NCBI RefSeq assembly: GCF_003977595.1
Contig: NZ_RYYR01000033.1
Span: forward strand, 1 to 44,881
Reading direction: 5' to 3'
Origin: Lysinibacillus antri
Lineage (GTDB): Bacteria > Bacillota > Bacilli > Bacillales_A > Planococcaceae
DNA: 44,881 bases
Numbering within the stretch: position 1 is the first letter of the stretch; every line of letters starts with the position of its first letter. The notes under the pieces were generated by a model. The model was given only the letters and a program-made list of their open reading frames with translations, did not search any database and had not been told where the DNA came from. The position numbers were made by a program, and so were the translations under genes. Of this stretch, positions 7,794 through 16,148 are shown piece by piece.

Positions 7794-9302
7794 ATGTTTT
7801 TTAAAGATTCATCCCAAAAACATTTACAATACTTATTAGAACAAAGCCGTAATTTAAAAGAAGCAATCAAAGTAAACTACGGTACAACATTGGAGTCTCC
7901 AAATACCAACGAAATGGTAAAGGAAATACTAGAGAATTTTAATTGTGCCCTACAAACAACGAGTGCATTAAAAGACGATACAGAACTTCGCCTAAATTTA
8001 GTAACAAAGGCCATTCAAGTTGGACTGTGGGATATGACAGTTATTGCAGGGGATCCTGTTAATCCTCACAATGAATTTATTTGGTCCGATGAAATTAGGA
8101 AAATGCTCGGTTACAAGGATGAAAAGGATTTTCCAAATGTACTCGATAGCTGGGCTTCTAAAATCCATCCAGATGAACAAGGATGGGTCATTCAAGCCTT
8201 CGCAGACCATTTAAATGATCACTCTGGAAGAACGCCTTATAACATTGAGTATCGTTTACGTAGAAAAGATGGCGTATATCGATGGTTCCAAGCAACAGGT
8301 ACGACATTGCGAGACGAAAAGGGCGTACCATTAAGAGTTGTAGGAGCTTTATTTGATATTCATGAAAAGAAATTAGAAAATGAACAATTAGATAGTTTAG
8401 TCACACGTTATGATTTAATGATGCTTGTATTAGAGGAAGCACCTTGGGATTTAGAAGTCGTAGAAGGTGATCCAGTTAATCCAAATAATGCATTCTGGTG
8501 GTCTGATCAATTCAGAAGAGTGCTTGGCTACAAGGATGAAACAGATTTTCCAAACGTTTTAAGTAGTTGGAGTGACAGCCTACATCCAGAAGATGCAGAA
8601 AAATCCGTTCAAGCTCTTGTCGACTATTTAAATGACTATTCCGGAAGAAGTACATTTGACATAGAATATCGCCTTAGAAAGAAAGATGGTACATATCGTT
8701 GGTTTAGAGCACGTGGTGAAGCAGCACGTAATTCAAATGGTGTTCCTTTACGTGTGGCGGGCACTATAAGAGATATCACTTTCGAAAAGAATAAAGCTCA
8801 AGCGGTAGATTCAATTATTAATCAAATTAGCCAACTCTCTACAGCTATTGAAGAAATGACACAAGGAATAGAATCCGTCACTGCCCATGCGCAAGAACTA
8901 GCTTCAGCTCAGGAACACTCTACTGCCGCAGCGAAAAAAGTAAAAACAACTACGAATGAAACAAGAAATATTTCAGACTTCATTAAAGGAATTGCGGATC
9001 AAACGAATCTCTTAGGATTAAATGCATCGATTGAAGCTGCCCGCGCAGGTGAACAAGGGCAAGGATTTGGGGTCGTAGCCAATGAAGTACGAAAATTAGC
9101 GTTAGGTAGTGCGGATGCGACAAAGAAAATTGAAGGCAGTTTAAATGAAATGACCTCTTTAGTGGATGAAATACTAGTACATATTGACACCATGTCCGAC
9201 ATGACACAAACGCAAGCTTCTTTAACAGAGGAATTAAATGCTGCAATCGAAGAAATTAATAGTACAGCCATTTCTTTAGTTCACCATGCACGATCGATTT
9301 AA
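7794..9302 (+). CDS. Soluble tandem-PAS methyl-accepting chemotaxis-type sensor
   Basis: Cytoplasmic chemoreceptor-like protein of 502 residues with no membrane segment or HAMP domain. After about 65 helical residues come two nearly duplicate PAS_3 domains (roughly 70-190 and 200-320). Each contains GDPVNP, a WSD..R..LGYKDE.DFPNV.. block and IEYRLR.KDG.YRWF. A short methyl-accepting signalling domain follows (about 330-500) with the hairpin-tip sequence [20 protein letters not shown], which would contact CheW and CheA. The repeated PAS pair points to an internal duplication. The ATG at 7794 is preferred over an ATG at 7773, which has no nearby ribosome binding site; a TTG at 7788 with AAAGGA six bases upstream is also possible. 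The ligand is unknown; PAS_3 domains often sense redox, oxygen or small molecules. Confidence 0.9.
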   Translation: MFFKDSSQKHLQYLLEQSRNLKEAIKVNYGTTLESPNTNEMVKEILENFNCALQTTSALKDDTELRLNLVTKAIQVGLWDMTVIAGDPVNPHNEFIWSDEIRKMLGYKDEKDFPNVLDSWASKIHPDEQGWVIQAFADHLNDHSGRTPYNIEYRLRRKDGVYRWFQATGTTLRDEKGVPLRVVGALFDIHEKKLENEQLDSLVTRYDLMMLVLEEAPWDLEVVEGDPVNPNNAFWWSDQFRRVLGYKDETDFPNVLSSWSDSLHPEDAEKSVQALVDYLNDYSGRSTFDIEYRLRKKDGTYRWFRARGEAARNSNGVPLRVAGTIRDITFEKNKAQAVDSIINQISQLSTAIEEMTQGIESVTAHAQELASAQEHSTAAAKKVKTTTNETRNISDFIKGIADQTNLLGLNASIEAARAGEQGQGFGVVANEVRKLALGSADATKKIEGSLNEMTSLVDEILVHIDTMSDMTQTQASLTEELNAAIEEINSTAISLVHHARSI

Positions 9303-9430
9303 TACAAAGAGAACAAGGAGCTGTGCAGAAAGTATTACACTTCTGGACAGCTAGGCTTCTAATGATATAATTTCGCTAAAAATCTGTGCTCCTGCGGTAG
9401 GAACAATAAATTGTCACTATCCTCGTCGCA

Positions 9431-9466
9431 AGGGGGCGTTCGAAAATCACTTTTCGAACGCCCCCT
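9431..9466. terminator. Strong bidirectional terminator
   Basis: Perfect 16-bp arms (9431-9446 and 9451-9466) around a TCAC loop. It lies between the converging chemoreceptor and symporter genes. Confidence 0.9.
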
Positions 9467-9471
9467 TTCTA

Positions 9472-10941
9472 TCATTTAGACTTTTTCAATTCAATTCTTA
9501 TCACATCAATAAATTCATTTGCTTTTTGTTCAGGTGCCTTTGTTATTAAACTCACTCCAATGAACAGTATAGTGGAGATTGTAATTCCCCACATACCTGA
9601 AGCTAGTCCGAGTGGTTTCAATTTAAACAATTCGAGTATAATGACAATCAGTCCGCTAACGATGACACTTGTTAATACGCCGGCAGCTGTCCCTCTCTTC
9701 CAGAAGAAAGTACCTATAATTGATGGAACAACCACGAGTAACCCTGCTGAAGAAGCAACAGATAACACGGCAATTAGATCTAATTCTAACTCGGCAAATA
9801 AATAAGCTAAGACCGCAATGATTGGAATCACAATTTTCCCTACACGTAGTTGCATTGCATCCGTTGACCCTTTTTTGAAATGACCATAAACATCCCTTGC
9901 AAATAATGATGACAACGTTAGTAAAATTGAATCAATGGTTGAAATCGCTGCAGCAACAATTCCTACCATTACGATTACTCCTAAAATCGGAGGGACAGCA
10001 TCCGAAGATAAAACCATTGGCGTTGCTAAATCTGCCTTTTCTAAATTTGGAAACATAACAACTGCTGAAAATCCCCACATAACAGCAACAAGTGTATAAA
10101 TTAATCCGAAAATCATAAAGCCCATTAACATCGTCCGTAAACTTTTTAACGAGGCAGGCATATATAAGCGTTGACTTACTTGTGGATTTGAAAGACTAAA
10201 GAAGAACCAAGGAATCGTCATACCAAGGAATGTTACAAAGCTCCAAAAACCATTACCTGGTACCGTTAGATGGTTAGGACGCTCGGTTTCTATAGTGCCG
10301 AAAAATTCGTTAAATCCTCCTAGACTATGAACCAAAATAAGAACGACTATAGTAGATGTAATAATCATAAAAATTGCCTGCAATGAATCTGTCCAAGCCA
10401 CAGAGCGAATCCCTGCAATATACGAAAAAATAATGGCTACAACAGTCGCAATAACCACACCCGTTGTATAGGATATTTCATTGTTTGTCATGCCTTGTAA
10501 TAAGTAACCGACCCCCGATAGCTGAACTGCACTATATGGTATTAAGAAGAGACAACTTGTAATCGATACGACTACAGCAACCAGTCGATTTTCATAACGA
10601 TCACCTAACATTTCAGATGGTGTAATATAGCCATACTTCTTCCCTACTACCCAAAATCGTGGACCAAAAAAGGCAACAAGGGAAACACCCATTAAATAAA
10701 TTAATTCAAACCCTAAAGCTCCAACGCCTCCATTGTAGGTTAACCCGGCTAATCCGACTAACATGAAAGCACTATATGTAGTTGCACTATAACTTAGGGC
10801 AGAGACAATCCCACCCATTTTTCGATCTCCAAGAAAATAACTGCCCATATTCGTTTGTTTGCCACTTCTTGATAAGTAGGCAATAAACAAGGCAATGAGA
10901 ATGTAAATGACAATCCCCCACCAAACCATAGCTGTTGTCAT
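9472..10941 (-). CDS. yhjB: Sodium:solute symporter family permease (YhjB-like)
   Basis: Inner-membrane sodium-coupled transporter of the SSF family, 489 residues with about 13 hydrophobic helices from the first residues onward. Typical features are YFLGDRKMGG after helix 1, the SYSATTYSAFMLVGLAG helix, the GIRSVAWTDSLQAIFM segment and the AAAISTIDSILLTLSSLFARD sodium-site region. Length and layout match B. subtilis YhjB and pantothenate/proline-type SSF carriers. The substrate cannot be told from sequence. It is preceded by a 59-residue membrane protein with a four-base gap, the same arrangement as yhjC-yhjB, so the two are almost certainly co-transcribed. The ATG at 10941 follows GGAAGTGA. 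Confidence 0.9.
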   Translation of the reverse strand: MTTAMVWWGIVIYILIALFIAYLSRSGKQTNMGSYFLGDRKMGGIVSALSYSATTYSAFMLVGLAGLTYNGGVGALGFELIYLMGVSLVAFFGPRFWVVGKKYGYITPSEMLGDRYENRLVAVVVSITSCLFLIPYSAVQLSGVGYLLQGMTNNEISYTTGVVIATVVAIIFSYIAGIRSVAWTDSLQAIFMIITSTIVVLILVHSLGGFNEFFGTIETERPNHLTVPGNGFWSFVTFLGMTIPWFFFSLSNPQVSQRLYMPASLKSLRTMLMGFMIFGLIYTLVAVMWGFSAVVMFPNLEKADLATPMVLSSDAVPPILGVIVMVGIVAAAISTIDSILLTLSSLFARDVYGHFKKGSTDAMQLRVGKIVIPIIAVLAYLFAELELDLIAVLSVASSAGLLVVVPSIIGTFFWKRGTAAGVLTSVIVSGLIVIILELFKLKPLGLASGMWGITISTILFIGVSLITKAPEQKANEFIDVIRIELKKSK

Positions 10942-10945
10942 ATGT

Positions 10946-11125
10946 TCACTTCCAATCCTTTGTTAAAAAATAATTGATACCAATTACTAAAATTGCGAGA
11001 AGTAGCCATATTAAGAAGCTTCCATACCATTTCGCCACGTCTGTTAATAGGGTATATGGGAGAATGTAAGCCAATAAAATAATAAATAAAATGGATAAAG
11101 CCCACTTCCATTCATTCGCTTTCAA
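10946..11125 (-). CDS. yhjC: Small membrane partner of the symporter (YhjC-like), TTG start
   Basis: 59 residues beginning at TTG (11125) with AGAGGTG five bases upstream. It reads MKANEWKWALSILF, then two hydrophobic helices (about 8-26 and 34-53), and ends NYFLTKDWK. The stop lies four bases before the symporter ATG. Small two-helix proteins of this kind precede SSF symporters in Bacillus (YhjC-YhjB) and in enterobacteria (YhdT-PanF), so a role in folding or stability of the carrier is plausible but unproven. Its short length and TTG start make it easy to miss. Confidence 0.75.
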   Translation of the reverse strand: MKANEWKWALSILFIILLAYILPYTLLTDVAKWYGSFLIWLLLAILVIGINYFLTKDWK

Positions 11126-11359
11126 ATAATCACCTCTTACTTATATAGTCCAAAAACTTTAAATAGACTGATTATTAGTATATCTAAATAGCGTCAGTTT
11201 CACCATTCTTAATAAAATGAAACTTCATCTTGAACCAGTTATTGCAGGATAAATACTTCCCATATTCTTATAGTGAAAAATTATTCTTAGAAAACGTATT
11301 TTTCATAAGTAAATTAATGTATATTTTAATTATATTCGAAATTTTATAAAAAGGATGTT

Positions 11360-12415
11360 TTGAAGGTGAAAGTATATAAAATAGCAGTAATTCCTGGTGA
11401 TGGAATCGGCAAAGAAGTAGTTCCTGCCGCAATTGAGGTATTAGATCGCGTTGCAGAACTAGATGGGAATTTTCAATTTGAATGGACATACTTTCCTTGG
11501 GGTTGTGATTATTACTTAGAACACGGCGAAATGATGCCGATAGATGGAATTGAAACGTTAAAGCAGTATGATCAAATTTTCTTAGGTGCGGTCGGCATGC
11601 CAGAACTTGTACCAGACCATATTTCACTTTGGGGCTTACTGATTAAAATTCGTCGTGAAATGAAGCAGTCTATAAATGTACGTCCAGCAAAGCTTTTAGC
11701 AGGTCTTGAGTCGCCATTAAAAAATCCGCGCAACTTTGATATTACCGTAGTTCGTGAAAACTCTGAAGGTGAGTATTCCGACAGCGGTGGTCGTATTCAT
11801 CAAGGTGCCGACGAAATTGCTATTCAAAATGCAATCTTCACAAGAAAAGGAACAGAACGTGCAATGCGTTACGCCTTTGAGTTAGCCAAAAATTCTCGCG
11901 GCTCTGTAACAAGCGCTACGAAATCAAACGGTCTTACATACTCGATGCCATTTTGGGATGAAATATTTGAAGAAGTACGAAAAGATTATCCAGAAATCAC
12001 AACTTCCGTGAACCATATTGATGCATTGGCCGCATTTTTCGTTATGAAGCCCCATGAATTCGATGTCATCGTTGCTTCCAATTTATTCGGTGACATCTTA
12101 ACGGATTTAGGTGGAGCGATTATGGGAAGTATCGGGATTGCACCTGCAGCAAATTTAAATATTGAGGGCGAGTATCCTTCTATGTTTGAACCTGTTCATG
12201 GTTCGGCTCCGGATATTGCAGGGAAAGGAATCGCCAACCCAATTGGTCAAATTTGGACAGGTAAAATGATGCTTGATTTCATAGGCCAACAAAAAGCAGG
12301 GACACAAGTATTAACCGCCATTGAAAAAACATTAGCATCCGGTATCAAAACTGGTGATATTGGTGGAACGTCTACACTGGGAGAAGTGAAAGAATCTATA
12401 CTTAGTTACTTATAA
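11360..12415 (+). CDS. Tartrate dehydrogenase / D-malate-type decarboxylating dehydrogenase
   Basis: NAD-dependent, metal-requiring beta-decarboxylating dehydrogenase of the isopropylmalate/isocitrate family, close to YcsA and TtuC proteins annotated as tartrate dehydrogenase/decarboxylase. 351 residues. Visible motifs are IAVIPGDGIGKEV at the N-terminus, substrate arginines in LLIKIRREMKQSINVRPAKL, VVRENSEGEYSDSGGRI where isopropylmalate enzymes carry a different specificity loop, the metal-binding VASNLFGDILTDLGG and the NAD-binding EPVHGSAPDIAGKGIANP. The start is TTG at 11360 with AAGGA five bases upstream; GTG at 11366 is the alternative. It has its own terminator and no leu genes around it, which argues against a leucine-pathway role. 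D-malate, tartrate or a related hydroxy acid is the likely substrate. Confidence 0.88.
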   Translation: MKVKVYKIAVIPGDGIGKEVVPAAIEVLDRVAELDGNFQFEWTYFPWGCDYYLEHGEMMPIDGIETLKQYDQIFLGAVGMPELVPDHISLWGLLIKIRREMKQSINVRPAKLLAGLESPLKNPRNFDITVVRENSEGEYSDSGGRIHQGADEIAIQNAIFTRKGTERAMRYAFELAKNSRGSVTSATKSNGLTYSMPFWDEIFEEVRKDYPEITTSVNHIDALAAFFVMKPHEFDVIVASNLFGDILTDLGGAIMGSIGIAPAANLNIEGEYPSMFEPVHGSAPDIAGKGIANPIGQIWTGKMMLDFIGQQKAGTQVLTAIEKTLASGIKTGDIGGTSTLGEVKESILSYL

Positions 12416-12421
12416 TCGATT

Positions 12422-12458
12422 AATCCTAATTCACAAAACGAGTGAATTAGGATTTTTT
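12422..12458 (+). terminator. Intrinsic terminator of the dehydrogenase gene
   Basis: TCCTAATTCAC (12424-12434) pairs with GTGAATTAGGA (12442-12452), followed by six T. Confidence 0.9.
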
Positions 12459-12484
12459 AGTTGGAACTTCTAATGCTTTTCATT

Positions 12485-12644
12485 GCTTGAGCTTAGATTG
12501 GGTTGTGGGCACTTGGTTCAATTTGAGAGCGCTTGGCTACTTTTGAGATCACTTAGCTCCATTTGAGAGCGCTTGGTCACTTTTGAGATCACTTAGCTTG
12601 ATTTGGGAACGTTTAATTCGAATTTCGAGCGCTTAGCTCCAGCT
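12485..12644. repeat. 20-bp tandem repeat array, eight units
   Basis: Eight consecutive units in exact 20-base register start at 12485, 12505, 12525, 12545, 12565, 12585, 12605 and 12625. The consensus is GAGAGCGCTTGGCTCCATTT. The four central units alternate between two variants, GAGAGCGCTTGG and GAGATCACTTAG, giving a 40-base super-period. Outer units are more diverged. The period is not a multiple of three and no frame is open through it, so it is a non-coding minisatellite. Confidence 0.85.
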
Positions 12645-12744
12645 TGTGATGATTTGAAATTTAAAAATGTATACCTCATTTTTCGTAAATTTTAGCGTGT
12701 AATTTTTTAATATACGCACACAATATTTATCGGAGGTGATAATC

Positions 12745-12885
12745 ATGGCTAAACGAAATAAAAACCAACAAAAGAACAACAACAACCAAAACAACAATAA
12801 CCGTGAAGAAATCGCACAAGAACTAAATATCGATCAAGCAAATAACAACAATAACAACAACCAAAAAAACAAAAAACGCAAATAA
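12745..12885 (+). CDS. Asn/Gln/Lys-rich small basic protein, possible spore protein
   Basis: 46-residue protein starting MAKRNKNQQKNNNN. Two asparagine-rich blocks flank one ordinary segment, REEIAQELNIDQAN, and the C-terminus is KNKKRK. The ribosome binding site CGGAGGTGAT is near-perfect at seven bases from the ATG, and a strong terminator follows, so the gene is real despite its size. Composition and length resemble small acid-soluble spore proteins of the minor or gamma classes, but I cannot match it to a named one. A spore or nucleic-acid-associated role is inference. Confidence 0.75.
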   Translation: MAKRNKNQQKNNNNQNNNNREEIAQELNIDQANNNNNNNQKNKKRK

Positions 12886-12899
12886 TTTGATGTTTGCCA

Positions 12900-12936
12900 A
12901 AGAAGGTCTCTTACAAAATAAGAGATCTTCTTTTCT
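12900..12936 (+). terminator. Intrinsic terminator of the Asn-rich gene
   Basis: Arms 12900-12913 and 12919-12932 pair almost perfectly (AAGAAGGTCTCTTA with TAAGAGATCTTCTT), followed by a T-rich run. Confidence 0.85.
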
Positions 12937-13010
12937 TATTTCTTCAATAGTTTTATTTCCAATTGCTTATACATATCGTAGTAATAACTAACTTTCATAG
13001 GAGGAAAAAT

Positions 13011-13472
13011 GTGAGGAATAAATCGAATAATCATATTGAATTACTCCTTTATACAATCGGCGTTATCTCTACGTTTTTTCTATTTTACCTATCCCATAAA
13101 CTAGCAACCCCTATTTTGGTGGACTTAAAATTAAGTGGAACCTTTACTGATCTCTTATTAAATAGTGAAGTGCATGTTGGTTATGGGTGGCATTTGTTTC
13201 TTCCAATGGTTTTAATGCTGACAGGCGTCATGATTTTAGTGGTTCTATTATGGCGTATGGGAAAATCAATTATTCACCAACGAGATACCGCAATTAATAA
13301 AATCCTGATGGCGTTACTAGCAGCCCTTTTAATGACCATTTTAGTAAAGGCTTTTCTTAATGGTTGGGGATTAATCATTTTGAACTTCAAATATATTATC
13401 CTGTCTATTGTACTAGTAGTGATTTTTCTAACCACATTATCTCAAGTTCAAAGGCAAAGAGACTATGAATAG
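13011..13472 (+). CDS. Four-helix membrane protein of unknown function
   Basis: 153 residues from GTG at 13011, which has AGGAGG ahead of it; an upstream extension to 12963 would bypass that site. Four hydrophobic segments lie near 12-30, 57-78, 92-113 and 117-138. A short outward loop contains SEVHVGYGWHLFLP. No recognised domain or charged catalytic pattern is seen. It is monocistronic, between its own terminator and that of the Asn-rich gene. Function unknown. Confidence 0.75.
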   Translation: MRNKSNNHIELLLYTIGVISTFFLFYLSHKLATPILVDLKLSGTFTDLLLNSEVHVGYGWHLFLPMVLMLTGVMILVVLLWRMGKSIIHQRDTAINKILMALLAALLMTILVKAFLNGWGLIILNFKYIILSIVLVVIFLTTLSQVQRQRDYE

Positions 13473-13474
13473 CG

Positions 13475-13512
13475 AAAAGCCCGAAAATCCACAAAACAGG
13501 ATTCGGGCTTTT
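13475..13512. terminator. Terminator between converging genes
   Basis: AAAAGCCCGAA...ATCC pairs with GGATTCGGGCTTTT (13499-13512). It lies directly after the membrane-protein stop and about 60 bases beyond the UvrC-like gene's end on the other strand. Confidence 0.85.
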
Positions 13513-13569
13513 ATAATAAGCGTTCATTTTCATCTTCTTTATACGATTGAGTTGGAATAAAATCCTATA

Positions 13570-14622
13570 TTAGCAGGAAGTAGTAAGAACGTCCTCCATA
13601 GCTTTATGAATGTCCTTAAGCTCCATTGTTTTAGGGATGATGAAATATTTACATGCATTACTTTTTAAATAACTGTATATAATTTGCGCTTCATCAATCA
13701 TGTCCTTCTGAATACTTAATAGCGGTTCGGTAATGGTGATATGGTTATTAATTTCGGAGGCTATTGAAGAACAATTCAAATCATTCATACTTAACAACTG
13801 TTGATAAACAACTTTTGTATTGTGTATGAGAAACAGCTTGAATTTTTGTTCATCGATTGGTTCCATAACGACGATAAACTCATTTTCTTTTGCAAATTCA
13901 ATCACTTTTTCTTTATTTAATAACGAATGAATGGCATTGATCGTATCTCTAATTTTTGTCGCGCTTTCAAAATCAAACTTAACAGAAAGATTAACCATTG
14001 CCTCTTCCATGTCATCTAGAATGGTAGAATCGCCATGTTCTAGTAATCGAATAACCCTCTGAATGACGGTGATGTATTGTTGGTAATTAGCAGGATTAAA
14101 GCAAGTCCCCATACACATGCCAAGCGAATAATTTAAGCATGGCGAGTTGCTTTTCTTCGGTTGATTACAGTTCATTTGATAAAATTCCTTTAACCCTGCT
14201 ATTGCCTTCTCCACTGTATTCTTACTTGTAAAAGGACCGAAATATAAATTAGTTGCATTGTTTTTTTCGTAGGTCATTTTTATCGTTGGAAGTACTTTCT
14301 CCATTCCAATCTCGATATAAATATAAGATTTTGGGTTTTTCATTAATTTGTTAAAATGTGGCTTTAACTCTTTTATTAATTGGCATTCTAGTAAGAAAGC
14401 TTCAAACTCTGTATCGGTTACTCTATACTCAATGTCTCTAATTTGTTTTACTAGCTTCACTACTTTTGGTGAATGACTTTTTGAGTTGATTAGATACGAA
14501 CTTACTCTAGATTTTAAATTTTTCGATTTTCCAACATAAATAATATGTCCCGAAGCGTCTTTCATTAAATACACACCTGGAGTAGAAGGAAATTTTTTCA
14601 CCTTTTCTTTTAGATCGATCAT
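13570..14622 (-). CDS. UvrC N-terminal-half homologue (GIY-YIG nuclease)
   Basis: 350-residue protein that resembles only the first half of the excinuclease subunit UvrC. The GIY-YIG nuclease domain (about 10-95) shows PGVYLM, IIYVGKSKNLKSRVSSY and a following EFEAFLLE. A cysteine-rich segment PCLNYSLGMCMGTC corresponds to UvrC's iron-sulfur region. A UVR-type helix pair (FDFESATKIRDTI) would bind UvrB. The C-terminal RNase-H-like nuclease and HhH domains of UvrC (about 600 residues in full) are absent; the last 130 residues are unlike them. It could make only the 3' incision, in the manner of Cho, or serve a specialised role. The ATG at 14622 follows GAAGGGAG. It lies 29 bases after the HNH gene and is probably co-transcribed with it. 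Confidence 0.85.
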   Translation of the reverse strand: MIDLKEKVKKFPSTPGVYLMKDASGHIIYVGKSKNLKSRVSSYLINSKSHSPKVVKLVKQIRDIEYRVTDTEFEAFLLECQLIKELKPHFNKLMKNPKSYIYIEIGMEKVLPTIKMTYEKNNATNLYFGPFTSKNTVEKAIAGLKEFYQMNCNQPKKSNSPCLNYSLGMCMGTCFNPANYQQYITVIQRVIRLLEHGDSTILDDMEEAMVNLSVKFDFESATKIRDTINAIHSLLNKEKVIEFAKENEFIVVMEPIDEQKFKLFLIHNTKVVYQQLLSMNDLNCSSIASEINNHITITEPLLSIQKDMIDEAQIIYSYLKSNACKYFIIPKTMELKDIHKAMEDVLTTSC

Positions 14623-14651
14623 GGTTTTACTCCCTTCTGACAAATGTGGTT

Positions 14652-15533
14652 TTAACGGTTCGCACTTCCGCCGCCCCAAATTTCTCGTCCACCTGTATGA
14701 CCTGTTTGTTGATGCGTTTCCTCATCTACTAACTGGATGACACCCGGTTCTTCATTATGATGCCATGTAAAGCCATCTGGTGTTTGTCCATTTGCTAAAG
14801 CTTGCACATCAAGTTGAGACAGCCCTAAATCACTTGCAAGATTAGGATTTTCTATTATTGCTTCATATAATGTATCATTTGCTACTGAAAAATGAACATG
14901 GTCGCTTTCTAAATATAATTGTTCTGCAATGACGACGTTAAATTGAGATTCAAATACAGGATATGTGCCAACTTGTCCATTAATTGTTTTCTCAACAAAT
15001 GGTACCCCTGTTTCAGGATGAACGTCTCCAGCTAGATGGTCATTTCTTGTTTCTAGATCTTCTGCTTCTACTGTATCTACCCCATCCAATAAATCTACTA
15101 CGCCAATTGCCAGCGTTGAAACCGCAACAACTTTCCCTAGATTTTTGAGCCCTACAATCGCCTGTTCTTTATCCCCATTTTTGATACCCGAATAGGTTGA
15201 ACCTGCATTATTGAAAGTATACTTTAGTGTCGAACCAATCCCTTTAAACGTTCTACCTGTAGAATCTTTTAAGTCATCTAATCCATTTTGCTTACTCTCT
15301 TCATCTTTTTTAATCACACCATATGTACTTTGAACGGCACCGTCTATAAATTGCCCTGCATTATCCAAAGCAATTTTCGACGCTGTTTGAACACTCTCCC
15401 CTACATCCTCAAGCCACTCCCCTGTACCTTTCCACTTTGTACCGACTGCTTTTCCTGCGATTTTTACAGTTCCACCAATTACTCCTCCACCAACAGTTCC
15501 AATCCCTTTTAATGTTTTGCGAAATACAGCCAT
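14652..15533 (-). CDS. Colicin-DNase-like HNH protein
   Basis: 293 residues. The C-terminal 45 residues hold an HNH-type nuclease motif: FTWHHNEEPGVIQLVDEETH, then HTGGREIWGGG. This is the pattern of the colicin-like DNase/tRNase domain family found at the ends of polymorphic toxins. The N-terminal 130 residues are Gly/Lys-rich and repetitive (GTVGGGVIGGTVKIAGKAVG) with amphipathic and weakly hydrophobic segments. The middle contains LAGDVHPETGVPFVEKTI, typical of the region just before such nuclease domains. There is no signal peptide, WXG or LXG domain. No obvious immunity gene follows; the next gene is a half-UvrC homologue. The ATG at 15533 follows GGGAGCG. Nuclease activity is likely; the target is unknown. 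Confidence 0.8.
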   Translation of the reverse strand: MAVFRKTLKGIGTVGGGVIGGTVKIAGKAVGTKWKGTGEWLEDVGESVQTASKIALDNAGQFIDGAVQSTYGVIKKDEESKQNGLDDLKDSTGRTFKGIGSTLKYTFNNAGSTYSGIKNGDKEQAIVGLKNLGKVVAVSTLAIGVVDLLDGVDTVEAEDLETRNDHLAGDVHPETGVPFVEKTINGQVGTYPVFESQFNVVIAEQLYLESDHVHFSVANDTLYEAIIENPNLASDLGLSQLDVQALANGQTPDGFTWHHNEEPGVIQLVDEETHQQTGHTGGREIWGGGSANR

Positions 15534-15679
15534 TATAATCGCTCCCAGTCCCACTTATGATTTCTTTGGGTACATAATACCATGTTTATTAGGATAGATA
15601 AATCGCTATCCAATTATTTACTTTCATCATTTAAGTTAATATAATTTTATTAAAGATTAACGTAAATGGAGGTATTCAA

Positions 15680-16096
15680 TTGTACAAGCTACGGGGACAT
15701 CATATTTTATGTTTATTGGGTTATCGCGGGATGGGTTACTCAAAAGAATACGTAGAAAATATGACGCAATTACATCAACTATTAAGAGCTAATCCACAAA
15801 CAACAGTACTGCTTGTTGAGGGACCTGATCATTTATGTGATAAGTATCCGAACTCAGGTGAATATCATTGCCAAAACTCAAATATTTATAAAAGAGACCA
15901 AACGATTTTAGAGAAACTAGGGTTACGTATTGGTGAAATTTTAACGTGGAAAGATATTGAAGAAAGGGTGAGTGACCATATCCTTCCTACAGATATCGGG
16001 GTAATTTGTGAGTCTTGCTCATGGCGTTCCTATGGAGTTTGTGAAGAGGGTGTCCAAAGAATGAAAGATGGTATAGGTTTACTGGAAATCAAATAA
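15680..16096 (+). CDS. DUF1284 family cysteine-rich protein
   Basis: 138 residues from TTG at 15680 with GGAGG upstream. It matches DUF1284 (COG3543): the N-terminal RGHHILCLLGYRGMGYS block and several conserved cysteines (HLCDKY, YHCQNS, ICESCSW, GVCEEG), which suggest metal or iron-sulfur binding. The family is widespread in Firmicutes and archaea without an established role. Monocistronic, divergent from the HNH gene. Confidence 0.85.
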   Translation: MYKLRGHHILCLLGYRGMGYSKEYVENMTQLHQLLRANPQTTVLLVEGPDHLCDKYPNSGEYHCQNSNIYKRDQTILEKLGLRIGEILTWKDIEERVSDHILPTDIGVICESCSWRSYGVCEEGVQRMKDGIGLLEIK

Positions 16097-16109
16097 TGGC
16101 AATATAAAA

Positions 16110-16140
16110 GAACAGGACACAATAAAAATGCGTCCTGTTC
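16110..16140 (-). terminator. Intrinsic terminator of the membrane chemoreceptor gene
   Basis: GAACAGGAC (16110-16118) pairs with GTCCTGTTC (16132-16140). Only the minus strand has a following T run, so it belongs to the gene ending at 16149. Confidence 0.8.
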
Positions 16141-16148
16141 ATCAACTA

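Noticed and set aside
14652-15533. Secreted LXG/WXG polymorphic toxin
   Set aside because: No LXG, WXG100 or signal-peptide region is visible at the N-terminus and no secretion genes are nearby; only the C-terminal nuclease motif fits.
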